A stretch of DNA of 34,501 nt from Pseudomonadota bacterium. GTDB taxonomy: Bacteria; Desulfobacterota; Syntrophobacteria; Syntrophobacterales; Syntrophobacteraceae. The position numbers and the translations under genes are program-made. The stretch is taken from assembly GCA_023416335.1 (NCBI GenBank), contig JAEZHY010000140.1, positions 1 to 34,501 on the forward strand. Reading direction: 5' to 3'. Every line of letters begins with the position of its first letter. Positions within the stretch are counted from its first letter, which is position 1. The notes beneath the pieces are model-generated. The model saw nothing but the letters and a program-made list of their open reading frames with translations. It did not search any database and was not told where the DNA came from. Positions 16,884 to 24,073 of this stretch are shown here, in pieces.

Positions 16884-17060
16884 TTATCCCGGAATATACG
16901 CGGTTGCCTCCTGAAAGAACTCAACTCCTTCAAAAGGACCATCTAAAACAGTGAGTTTGACGAAATCACCGGTAGGCGTATTTATCCAGTCAATCTTGCA
17001 GTGCACAATCTGTTGTCCCAAATTGACGGTTCCATCTTCCTGAAGGGGCATCTCTATCAC
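16884..17060 (-). CDS. Small protein, 58 residues, unknown
   Basis: A GTG start at 17060 is preceded by AAAGGAG with a five-base spacer, a very good binding site. The frame runs 58 codons to TAA. The product begins MIEMPLQEDGTVNLGQQI, continues VHCKIDWINTPTGDFVKLTV and ends FFQEATAYIPG. It is acidic, soluble-looking and predicted mostly beta-strand, with a single cysteine. The composition and codon usage look like a real protein. No family is recognised. It sits 54 bases upstream of the hypothetical gene at 16164-16829 on the same strand and could be co-transcribed with it. Confidence 0.6.
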   Translation of the reverse strand: MIEMPLQEDGTVNLGQQIVHCKIDWINTPTGDFVKLTVLDGPFEGVEFFQEATAYIPG

Positions 17061-17215
17061 AGCTTCTCCTTTACGTTAAAAAACAGCTCCTGACCTATTA
17101 CGCTTCCCTCTCGTACCGATTGGACTCCTATAGCACAAATGTCTATCAAAACGTACTGTGCTGTATCCTCTCCTGTTTGGTTCCCTCTGATGGGGCTTTT
17201 CTGCCATGGCTTCGA

Positions 17216-17300
17216 TCAACGGAGCCTCTCTTTCACGATCTGCCAGTCGAGGTTGAAACGGGCCAGGTATTTACGCAGGCGGTCGGTATCACACGGAGCC
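17216..17300 (-). pseudogene. Possible C-terminal remnant of an unidentified protein
   Basis: On the - strand the last about 25 residues before a TGA read DTDRLRKYLARF and NLDWQIVKERLR. This amphipathic, Arg/Leu-rich helix pair looks like a real C-terminus, faintly like the end of some nucleotidyltransferase-type proteins. Upstream, the frame runs antisense into the RtcB remnant and loses any protein character, so the break is near 17283-17300. The identification is weak. Confidence 0.2.
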
Positions 17301-17531
17301 GGACGTCTCATGTCCCGTACCCAGGCAAAACAGCGCCTCAGTTGGGATGACGCAAAGCGCGTTCTTGCAGAACGAGGAATCACGCTCGTGTCCGCGACCC
17401 TCGATGAAGCGCCCATGGCTTACAAGGACATCGAAAGGGTGATGGCCGCCCAGGCCGATTTGGTTGAGGTTCTTGCCCGCTTTGAGCCGAAGATCGTCAA
17501 GATGGCGGGAACCGGGGCGGATCGAGAGTAG
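17283..17531 (+). pseudogene. C-terminal remnant of RNA-splicing ligase RtcB
   Basis: The last 82 residues of an RtcB-family protein are present: SVSHGAGRLMSRTQAKQ, WDDAKRVLAERGITLVSATL, DEAPMAYKDIERVMAAQADL and VEVLARFEPKIVKMAG. RtcB is normally about 400-480 residues and ligates RNA 3'-phosphate to 5'-hydroxyl ends using GTP and manganese. The piece starts at HGAGR, the motif I associate with the guanylylated histidine, and everything before it is missing. The open frame extends upstream to an ATG at 17139, but that part does not resemble RtcB. It is therefore a truncated gene with no evident start of its own. Confidence 0.75.
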
Positions 17532-17627
17532 TGATTATGAGGATGAAATGGCATCTGCTTTCAGGAAATGAGTGCCTGGAGTGACGAATCGTCCTCTTCT
17601 TTTTTTATTCAGCAAGCATTAAAATTA

Positions 17628-17645
17628 TGCCATTATATTATGGCA
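17628..17645. promoter_or_regulatory. Operator-like palindrome of the toxin-antitoxin promoter
   Basis: TGCCAT-TATATT-ATGGCA is a perfect 6+6 inverted repeat. It is centred on a TATATT that can serve as the -10 element and ends 13 bases before the antitoxin start. Ribbon-helix-helix antitoxins usually repress their own promoter through such sites. Confidence 0.6.
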
Positions 17646-17658
17646 CGGAGGACCTGTT

Positions 17659-17928
17659 ATGAAAGCCGCATTGCGTAATTTCCATGTACCGCTTCCCGAG
17701 CACCTTTATGACCGACTCAGGGAAGAGGCTGAACAATCCAGGGAACCTGCTACTGAAATAGCGAGGCAGGCCATTGAGGATTATCTGGAGAAAAGGCGAA
17801 AGAAAGCCCTTCATTCTGCCATAAAAAAATATGCAAAGCGACATGCAGGAACAATGGCCGATCTGGATGAGGGTTTAGAAGCTGCTTCTTCGGAGTACCT
17901 CCTTGGAGACGAAGAGGAGAATCGGTGA
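17659..17928 (+). CDS. Ribbon-helix-helix antitoxin (MazE/CopG-like)
   Basis: The 89-residue protein has an N-terminal ribbon-helix-helix fold (strand FHVPLPEHLYDRL, then helices EEAEQSREPATEIARQAIED and YLEKRRKKALHSA). It would bind DNA as a dimer. The acidic C-terminal tail (MADLDEGLEAASSEYLLGD) fits a toxin-neutralising segment that is disordered until bound. GGAGGA six bases before the ATG is a strong binding site. The gene overlaps the downstream MazF-like toxin by four bases (GTGA), the usual antitoxin-first order, and is preceded by an operator-like palindrome at 17628-17645. Confidence 0.88.
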   Translation: MKAALRNFHVPLPEHLYDRLREEAEQSREPATEIARQAIEDYLEKRRKKALHSAIKKYAKRHAGTMADLDEGLEAASSEYLLGDEEENR

Positions 17929-18272
17929 GACGCGGAGATGTTTATTGGGCCGATATAATGCCGCGCTCCGGTTCCGAACAGGGAGGCAGAAGACCCGTAA
18001 TTATTGTCTCTCACGATGCATTCAACGAGGTCCCCGGCTGGCGGTCGGTAATAGTGGTTCCTGTATCCACATCCGCAGCCCAGGCCAAGCGAGGTCCAAC
18101 CGCGGTCTATCTTCCAAAGGGAGCAGGCGGTCTGAAAAAAGAGAGCGTCGCGCTGTGTCATCAGATCACTACGCTGGATCGTGAAAAAATCGCTGAGCAG
18201 ATCGGCATTCTTGCTCTCGATACCCTGAAAGCAATTGAAGAAGGAATAAAAGCCGCCATCGGTCTTCCGTAA
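17925..18272 (+). CDS. MazF/PemK-type mRNA interferase toxin
   Basis: The 115-residue toxin of the MazF/PemK family cleaves single-stranded mRNA at short sequence motifs and arrests growth when not neutralised. Family hallmarks are complete: RRGDVYWADIMPRSGSEQGG, RRPVIIVSHDAFN, then SVIVVPVSTS, VALCHQITTLDREKI and a C-terminal helix (LALDTLKAIEEGIKAAIGL). The start is a GTG that overlaps the antitoxin stop by four bases. No binding site of its own is needed if translation is coupled. Length and motifs suggest an intact, active toxin. The cleavage site cannot be read from sequence. Confidence 0.93.
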   Translation: MRRGDVYWADIMPRSGSEQGGRRPVIIVSHDAFNEVPGWRSVIVVPVSTSAAQAKRGPTAVYLPKGAGGLKKESVALCHQITTLDREKIAEQIGILALDTLKAIEEGIKAAIGLP

Positions 18273-18351
18273 AGCTCAGCCTCATGTGAGGGGCGCATCA
18301 ACGAGGGGGTAGTAGCCCAGGTTCTCGAATCCGGGCGCGTGAGCGCAGGAG

Positions 18352-18495
18352 GCGAATTCAAGCCCTTAAAAACCCTGGTTCCCGGCTCAAAAGCACTGCC
18401 GGGATGACGGGATTGGGGGCTCCGTCATAAAATACCGGGGAACCAAGTCCGCCTTCATTTGGGCAACATCCTCTGGAGCTTGGGAACCAGCGGAC
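18352..18495 (-). repeat. Composite dispersed repeat (copy 3, reversed)
   Basis: On the - strand the order is: CGCTGGTTCCCAAGC; GCCCAAATGAAGGCGGAC; GTATTTTATGACGGAGCC; then CCCGTCATCCCGGCAGTG, GAGCCGGGAACC and TTTAAGGGCTTGAATTC. This joins in one unit modules that occur separately at 4480-4540, 4700-4829 and 29346-29453. It fills most of the gap between the toxin gene and the gene at 18525. Confidence 0.75.
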
Positions 18496-18524
18496 GTGGC
18501 TGTTTCTAGAACTGGTACTTGGCC

Positions 18525-19538
18525 TCAACTGCAGTAATCCACCCAGACATCCTGCCAGAACATGGCGATCGAGTTGACCGCGTCGGCCATTATGGCCCTG
18601 GAAAGTTCCCAGAAACAGTCTTCTCCGCAAATGTTCGACTTTTCCAGTATATCCTCGAGGCCTACGGCTTTTTTCTGGTCGTCTACCGCAGCGACTGAGG
18701 GAGGTACGAGTGCGTACGAGGCGGCAAAGCTTGCCCTGCAAATGTAGACTGCTTCCTTCCATGGATCGCCGCAGTTCTTCAATGGATCCAAATCGGTACC
18801 GAAGTCGATGCAGGCAAAGTGCGAGCCTGCGGGGGGCTCGGCGTCGAGTATATCCTGTGGTTTTTTGCTTAGAATCTTATCTGCGTGGAAAAGAGCGGTG
18901 ACCTGTTTCCCCCAGAGATCTTCCACTTCGGAATGGGTCTTCTGCTTGGCTGTGGAAGCGAGACCTCGATTGTCGCAGTGGAAAGGCATGTGTGCGTCCG
19001 CGATGTAATGAGATACCATCCAGAGTGTCATCGCGATGTTTCTCGGAGAGTAGCGCAATGTCTTGGCGATGCAGGCAGCACCCGCAGGATTGACGCCGGT
19101 CAGGCCCATGACTTCGTCGTCGCCCATCCTGAGCATGTCCCGGGCTGCCTGGCAGAGTGTATTGACCCTGGCGGGGAGATGCCCCCCATTATCCTTCACC
19201 CTGTACGCTTCGTCCCACCATGCATCGGGTACCCTGTCGAATGCGACCCCGGGTGTAACGGTGTGGACCGGGAGATGTGCTTTGAGATCCTTTTTCGACA
19301 GTTTGAACCGTTCTTTCTGGCCGCCTGTGTAAACGGAGTTCTTGAAGACATGGCCGTACGTCATGTCCTTGATGAGGGAATCCGGCAGCCATGCGGCAAC
19401 GACAACGTCTCTCAGATTAGCGCCGAGGAGTTGTTTCAGGCCTTCCAGCTTCTTCGCTTTGCCTGGAGAGGTTTCCGACAACAGTGCGATCTTCCGGTAT
19501 GCTTCCACCGCGAGCCAGGCATGAGTTGGTTGATTCAT
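18525..19538 (-). CDS. Zinc-dependent phospholipase C / S1-P1 nuclease-like protein
   Basis: The 337-residue, mainly helical protein has a histidine/aspartate pattern that fits the trinuclear-zinc phospholipase C / S1-P1 nuclease fold. H6 near the N-terminus (NQPTHAWLAVEAY) is followed by D53 in AAWLPDSL, then SHYIADAHMPFHCDNRG (H177, D181, H183, H187), then KTHSEVEDLW (H202, E204). The core motif HxxxDxHxPxH is the strongest evidence. Members are usually secreted, but no signal peptide is seen, so this one is probably cytoplasmic. Several cysteines occur in the C-terminal third. GAGAGG seven to eight bases before the ATG supports the start. A perfect 20-bp palindrome lies 66 bases upstream. 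Whether it cleaves lipids, nucleic acids or other phosphodiesters is not predictable. Confidence 0.7.
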   Translation of the reverse strand: MNQPTHAWLAVEAYRKIALLSETSPGKAKKLEGLKQLLGANLRDVVVAAWLPDSLIKDMTYGHVFKNSVYTGGQKERFKLSKKDLKAHLPVHTVTPGVAFDRVPDAWWDEAYRVKDNGGHLPARVNTLCQAARDMLRMGDDEVMGLTGVNPAGAACIAKTLRYSPRNIAMTLWMVSHYIADAHMPFHCDNRGLASTAKQKTHSEVEDLWGKQVTALFHADKILSKKPQDILDAEPPAGSHFACIDFGTDLDPLKNCGDPWKEAVYICRASFAASYALVPPSVAAVDDQKKAVGLEDILEKSNICGEDCFWELSRAIMADAVNSIAMFWQDVWVDYCS

Positions 19539-19603
19539 GGCAAGACCTCTCTTTTGTGGGTGAATTTCGACCGGCCTTTGACATGTCTTCTTTTACCGTG
19601 TGA

Positions 19604-19623
19604 AATGTCGGCGTGCCGACATT
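19604..19623. promoter_or_regulatory. Perfect 20-bp palindrome upstream of PLC-like gene
   Basis: AATGTCGGC-GT-GCCGACATT is a perfect 9+2+9 inverted repeat, 66 bases before the PLC-like gene start (- strand) and about 160 bases beyond the end of the dehydrogenase gene. It may be a regulator site or an RNA hairpin in the PLC-like leader. The rest of 19539-19780 holds no supported gene. Confidence 0.4.
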
Positions 19624-19780
19624 CCGGTGCATTTCGGCCCCGGCTAAGCGTTCCGGGGAGTTAGACCCTGCATTTGGAGCAGTATATCACACTCTTATTG
19701 AAAACAAAGCTTCCGAAGCGGCATGTTCCTGCTCCCGGGGACCAGACGTGCCGGAAACCGTCGGACGCCTTATTGATTCT

Positions 19781-20521
19781 TCAAGCAAATCCGCCGTTGA
19801 CACCGATTGTCTGCCCGCTCACCCAGGCCGCTTCATCGCCCACGAGAAACAGCACCACGCGCGCAATATCCTCGGGTAGGCCGATCCGTCCGAGAGCGGC
19901 GGCGGACGCAATCCGGGCAATTTCCTCTTCCGTTTTCCCTTCTCGGAACAGTTCCGTGTCGGTGGGGCCGGGCAGGACGCAGTTGACTGTTATTCCCCGT
20001 CCCCCGACTTCCTTGGCAAAAACGCGGGTGAACTGCTCGACGGCGGCCTTCGAAGCCGAGTAGGCGCCGTATCGGGGGAACATCATGCGGGTAACGGAAC
20101 TCGAAAAATTCACAATCCGCCCATTGTTTTCCAGCCGCGCGGCAGCCTCCTTCAGCATGAGGAAAACCCCTTTGACATTGGTGCGGAAGATCCTGTCGAA
20201 ATCGGCTTCCGATGTCTCCGCGATTGTTTTATAAGTAATGACCCCGGCGTTGTTGACGAGAATATCCACCTTCCTGAAAGCGGAGACAGCGGAGTCGAAC
20301 AATTCGGCGGCCCCCGCGGGAGTTCCCACATCCGCCTGTACTCCGAGCCCCGTGCCTCCCGCCGCCTTTATTTTCTGAATCAGCTCATTCGCCGCTTTCC
20401 TGTTCCTGACATAATTCACGACCACGGATGCCCCGGATTTCGCAAGCTCACGCGCTATAGCTGCGCCGATCCCGCGAGACGCCCCCGTTACAATGGCGAC
20501 CTTGCCTTCGAGATTCCTCAT
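19781..20521 (-). CDS. Short-chain dehydrogenase/reductase, FabG-like
   Basis: The 246-residue classical SDR enzyme uses NAD(P)H to interconvert a carbonyl and an alcohol. It has the cofactor motif TGASRGIG (residues 12-19), NNAG at 90-93, the structural Asn115, and catalytic Ser141/142, Tyr154 and Lys158 (YSASK). An NYVRNR stretch after the second strand suggests NADP(H) preference. It ends with SGQTIGVNGGF, as 3-oxoacyl-ACP reductases and glucose-type dehydrogenases do. The ATG at 20521 follows GGGAG at nine bases; an upstream in-frame start at 20569 would add 16 residues that do not match the family. It stands alone, with no fatty-acid genes nearby, so the substrate is open. Confidence 0.93.
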   Translation of the reverse strand: MRNLEGKVAIVTGASRGIGAAIARELAKSGASVVVNYVRNRKAANELIQKIKAAGGTGLGVQADVGTPAGAAELFDSAVSAFRKVDILVNNAGVITYKTIAETSEADFDRIFRTNVKGVFLMLKEAAARLENNGRIVNFSSSVTRMMFPRYGAYSASKAAVEQFTRVFAKEVGGRGITVNCVLPGPTDTELFREGKTEEEIARIASAAALGRIGLPEDIARVVLFLVGDEAAWVSGQTIGVNGGFA

Positions 20522-20758
20522 AGAAAAATTCTCCCATGTTGATTCAAAATGATGATGCGTGAGCTGCAAGCCTCTCTGATCAATCCCTAAGGTAGTGCCG
20601 GTTTATCGCATAGTATAGACTCGGCTTCCGGCCGTTACGGAAGGTTAAAGCTAAACCATTGAAATAACAAATGATACTCTGCCCCCCCTCTGTACAACAA
20701 GAGTGTGGATGTTCACTTTATAGAAAATCGAATGAGTTGAAAGGAGTTGGACCAAAAA

Positions 20759-21046
20759 ATGGATAAGAAGAAAGTACTGGGCATGCTGGGAATCGGAGTA
20801 ATGACACTGTTCCTGAATTCGCAGGCCTTTGCCTGGGGGAGTTCCGCCAATAAGGGAAGCAGCTCGGATAAGGGGACGACCCAAAGCGACCAGGGCAGGT
20901 CTTCGTCCGACATGGGGAGGCAGCCCTCCGACATGGGAACGACCGACAAGGGGTACTCTACCGATCAGAAGCGGTCCGGAACACCCTCCGACCAAATGAA
21001 CCGACAGCAAAGCGAGTCCGGAAAATCTTCCGGAAGTTCGTACTGA
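20759..21046 (+). CDS. Small secreted Ser/Asp/Gly-rich protein
   Basis: The 95-residue product has a clear signal peptide (MDKKKVLGMLGIGVMTLFLN, cleavage after SQAFA). The mature part of about 70 residues is low-complexity, built from loose repeats of SDKG, SDQG, SDMG and TDKG. Ser, Gly, Asp, Lys and Gln dominate, with no cysteine, so it is probably disordered. AAAGGAG ends 12 bases before this ATG, a long spacer; an upstream TTG in the same frame touches the binding site and is unlikely. The function is unknown. It precedes a second secreted low-complexity protein and could be an envelope or matrix component. A CCGGAA/TTCCGG hairpin lies in its last codons. Confidence 0.7.
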   Translation: MDKKKVLGMLGIGVMTLFLNSQAFAWGSSANKGSSSDKGTTQSDQGRSSSDMGRQPSDMGTTDKGYSTDQKRSGTPSDQMNRQQSESGKSSGSSY

Positions 21047-21244
21047 AAATGGTAGGGGGCCCGAACCTCTAGTGCAGGTCGATGTTGCCCCCGTATTTCG
21101 GGAACGGTGATGGAGAAGAAAACGGAGGTAGAGGCAGATTCTGCCCGGAAATCCTTTCAACTCTTCTCCATCAACACCAAACCAACCTTTTGGAACCCTC
21201 GTTTTTGGCAAACAAAACATTTTGCACATTATTGAGAATTCAAA

Positions 21245-21280
21245 AAATCGGAGACATCCGTTGATGTCCGGCTCCGATTT
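21245..21280 (-). terminator. Strong hairpin with T-tract on the - strand
   Basis: AAATCGGAGACATC (21245-21258) pairs with GATGTC (21263-21268) and CTCCGATTT (21272-21280), giving about 14 bp with a small internal bulge. On the - strand the stem is followed by a T-run (positions 21247-21242); on the + strand it is not. It would stop leftward transcription, although the nearest leftward gene ends at 22274. The rest of 21047-21413 holds no supported gene. Confidence 0.45.
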
Positions 21281-21413
21281 GACCCGGTATTAACAAGCGA
21301 TTAATTTCAACTCAGGTATTAGACAGACATCACGAAAGAGTGCGAACCGACTTGATCGAAAAAACTGAAACTTCGATAGCGATAAACAAGCGAATCGGAA
21401 AAAGGAGTTACCA

Positions 21414-21926
21414 ATGACACGATTTACCGGTCTGTGTCTCGGGATAGCTTTGGCTTTTGTCATGGCCCTCGGAACGAACAGTGGAGCCATGAACTACCAA
21501 TCTGACGGAATGGGGATGGGGTCTTTCATGTTGACGGCCGGCGGAGGCGCCGGAGGAGCCGGCAGCGCGGGCGGCGGTATGGGCGGTAGTGCCGGACCCG
21601 GCATGAGCAGCGGCAGAGGCGGCGCCTTTGGAACCGAGCCCGGGATGAGCGGCAATACCGGACGGAGCAGGACGGATATGGGCGCCGATACCGGAAATTT
21701 AGGTCCTCAGGATATGACGCGTGGAAACCGGGGCAATTTCGGAAACTTTGGGCCTGACAGCGGGGTGGGCGGTTCAGCCGGAAATCCGGGCAATTTCGGG
21801 AATGCGGCTCCGGACGACAACTTCTCCGGACCGGGGCGGTTTGCGCAACCCGGACCGAATTTCGGACCCGACGGTTCGATGAATCCGGGGATGAGAAATA
21901 ATTTCGGGAGCGATTTGAACAGGTAA
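21414..21926 (+). CDS. Secreted glycine-rich low-complexity protein
   Basis: The 170-residue product starts with a signal-peptide-like segment (MTRFTGLCLGIALAFVMALG, possible cleavage near NSGA). The remainder is rich in Gly, Asn, Pro, Phe and Met. An early Gly/Ala/Ser block (GGGAGGAGSAGGGMGGSAGP) is followed by loose repeats of GNFGNFGP, GNPGNFGN and PGPNFGPDG. Such FG/GN-rich sequence is typical of flexible, sticky extracellular or cell-wall proteins. AAAAAGGAG lies seven bases before the ATG, a strong start. Its promoter region is AT-rich. No family is recognised. The two other secreted low-complexity or Gly-tailed proteins nearby suggest a shared envelope role. Confidence 0.75.
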   Translation: MTRFTGLCLGIALAFVMALGTNSGAMNYQSDGMGMGSFMLTAGGGAGGAGSAGGGMGGSAGPGMSSGRGGAFGTEPGMSGNTGRSRTDMGADTGNLGPQDMTRGNRGNFGNFGPDSGVGGSAGNPGNFGNAAPDDNFSGPGRFAQPGPNFGPDGSMNPGMRNNFGSDLNR

Positions 21927-22273
21927 TCGATAAACCCGGCCTGCAAAGGAACGGGTGATGCCTAACCATATGTTGGATACCTGCCTCCTCACAGTTTCTT
22001 GAAAAAAGGGGGCAGGTGTTAACCCTGGATTTCCTGCGAAGCAGCTTGTTTGAATTCGGGGTATATCGACGCCGGAGACAGGAGCAGATCAGTTGGAGCG
22101 AAATTCTTTTTTTGAGCCGCCGGTCTTCGCAAGGCCGTTTCCAAGCGACCCGCTACTAGTATCCGGCGACTTTGCGGAGAGTGCCGTAGGGCGACCGTTT
22201 CCGGAACGCCCTGCGTTCTCTGGGAATTTGCTAAAAAGACCGAGTTAAGTAGTACGGTGAGATTTCGATGCGG
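21927..22273. other. Intergenic region between convergent genes
   Basis: No gene is supported. A 6-bp hairpin AGGGCG/CGCCCT at 22188-22212 lies downstream of the arylsulfotransferase-like gene (- strand), and an imperfect CTGCC/GGCAG stem near 21981-22016 lies downstream of the glycine-rich gene. Either may help end transcription, but neither has a T-tract. Confidence 0.4.
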
Positions 22274-24073
22274 CTAGTACCCTCCGCCACCACCACCACC
22301 ACCTCCACCACCGCCACCGCCTCCTTCACCGGAGGCGCTTCCGCCGGAAGAGGAAGCATACGCACAAGGCGTATTACGGCAGGGGGCCTGGCCGGTAAGC
22401 GTATAGCCCACGCCCTCGATGCCGAGGTCAAGAGGCAGGATTCTGCCGTCCCAGTACTGTCTTACACGGTTCTTGAGTCCCGGATGGTTGACATCCCATC
22501 TGTAGCATCTGAAAACCTGGTTATAATTGCTGGTGGTTACATCCTGAAGGTACTTCGACGTCGCACCGTTTCCCATGGGGTTGATATACTCCCATGCAAG
22601 CGCGCCTTTAGAGGTCACTTCGCTGAAGTGTCCCATCTCACCCGAACATATCAAGGTGTTGCCGTTCGGCAGGCGTTGCGTGCCGCTGATGTGCGGGGAG
22701 TTCATGCTCGAGGGATGGTTGCTGGAGTAATCCCAAACCACCTGGTTCGATCGTTTCATCTGGTTCCAGCCAAGCCCCTGGGGCGTATTCTTCATAGTGT
22801 AACCAGGAGTGGTATGCGGCCACACGTAGGTGTCGCTCAGGATGGGCGCCGGGGGATTCGTGTTGGTCATGGCCGAGATCCTCGGGTTGATCTCCACAAT
22901 ATGCGTACCGCCGCCCAAGGGGTTGTTGTTGTTCGCATGGTTGTCAAAAATTATGAAGTTTCCTGCGCCCGGCATGTTCGGCCCGCCGGTGTACTCCTTC
23001 GGTTTGATCCAATTAATGCAGTGGGCGCCCCAGATCTGGACGGTACCGTTGGAACCCCACGAGGGCCTGTCATTATCGGCCGTCCAGTGATAGTTCATCG
23101 GGGCTCCGAAACGGTACAGGAAATCACCGTCCGGTCCGGCCGCTGCAGCGATGTTGGCTGCAAAATTCGTCGTGCTGACGAAGGTCTTGCCGTGATCGAC
23201 TACATAGAACTCATTGTGGTTTCTTGAGTTGAAAACGATGTAATCGAGGTCCTGGTTATAATCGAGCGAGTTGCAATGGTTCCAGTCCGCCTTGAGTGTT
23301 CCGGTGGTCTGGGTGTTGTTGAGGTTGAGGTCCATGCGCCGGAAGGCCATACTGGCATCGGCCACGTAATTGGGTTTTGCCGGATCGACAGTCTGGACGA
23401 AGTGGTCGTAGAAGCTCCACTTCCAAACCAGATTCCTGTTCATGTCGAACTCGTAAATCCCACAGGGCGACCAGCCTGCGGCACCGGCTGCAATCGAGCC
23501 GCCCATGGCAAGGCCTTCAGCAGCGGTATGGTATTCCCATGCTATAAAGATCGTTGTCCATGCATTGAGCTTCTTGTTCCAGATGCGCTGCATGTCGTGA
23601 TGCTGGCGAAAATACTGGGTCCCGTACGACGGAACGTTCACGGACGTAAATACATTCAGGTCCCAAACCTTGTTGCCGTACCAGTCGACTTCTTCCAGTA
23701 AGCCCGCTGCACCGCCGCCGCCCAGAACGTTTGACACATTCGAGGGAATGCTTGAATCGGCATTCTTGACCAGTGCTTTCAGCAGAGTCCCGGTTTCCGT
23801 GAGCTGTGCCTGCCAGGGAACCTGGTTCCTGGTTTCCCATTTATGAACGAGCCGGCCGTCCATGTCGATCAGGTAGGTATAGGCGGGGTTGGTGGGAACC
23901 TGTCCCGTATTCGGCCAATTGCACGGCGTAAACAAAGTCACGCCGGTGAAAGCCGTATTTGTGTCATAATAGCTGAGTTCCGTCGGGTAATGGTACGCCG
24001 CCTGCACGGAACCGATCGACAGGCCGAAAAGCATCGCGCCCGCCATCAAACCATAGCCAAACTGCTTTAGCAT
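22274..24073 (-). CDS. Periplasmic arylsulfotransferase (ASST) family protein with poly-glycine tail
   Basis: The 599-residue protein has a signal peptide (MLKQFGYGLMAGAMLFGLSI, cleavage after SVQA) and a long beta-propeller-like body of the arylsulfotransferase family. Recurring motifs are AYTYLIDMDGRLVHKWE, QHHDMQRIWN, YIVFNSRNHNEFYVVDHG, GNFIIFDNHANNNNPLGGG and QRLPNGNTLICSGEMGHFSE. Classic members move sulfate between phenols using a catalytic histidine, and several candidate histidines are present. The C-terminus is unusual: a Ser/Gly linker, then fifteen consecutive glycines and a final Tyr. GGAGGG five bases before ATG 24073 fixes the start; an upstream GTG overlaps the binding site. 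There is no dsb-type partner gene nearby. The substrate is unknown, and many ASST relatives in anaerobes have no proven activity. Confidence 0.85.
   Translation of the reverse strand: MLKQFGYGLMAGAMLFGLSIGSVQAAYHYPTELSYYDTNTAFTGVTLFTPCNWPNTGQVPTNPAYTYLIDMDGRLVHKWETRNQVPWQAQLTETGTLLKALVKNADSSIPSNVSNVLGGGGAAGLLEEVDWYGNKVWDLNVFTSVNVPSYGTQYFRQHHDMQRIWNKKLNAWTTIFIAWEYHTAAEGLAMGGSIAAGAAGWSPCGIYEFDMNRNLVWKWSFYDHFVQTVDPAKPNYVADASMAFRRMDLNLNNTQTTGTLKADWNHCNSLDYNQDLDYIVFNSRNHNEFYVVDHGKTFVSTTNFAANIAAAAGPDGDFLYRFGAPMNYHWTADNDRPSWGSNGTVQIWGAHCINWIKPKEYTGGPNMPGAGNFIIFDNHANNNNPLGGGTHIVEINPRISAMTNTNPPAPILSDTYVWPHTTPGYTMKNTPQGLGWNQMKRSNQVVWDYSSNHPSSMNSPHISGTQRLPNGNTLICSGEMGHFSEVTSKGALAWEYINPMGNGATSKYLQDVTTSNYNQVFRCYRWDVNHPGLKNRVRQYWDGRILPLDLGIEGVGYTLTGQAPCRNTPCAYASSSGGSASGEGGGGGGGGGGGGGGGY

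Noticed and set aside
22268..23227. 319-codon + strand frame
   Set aside because: It is antisense to the arylsulfotransferase-like gene, which has a signal peptide, good start and family motifs.
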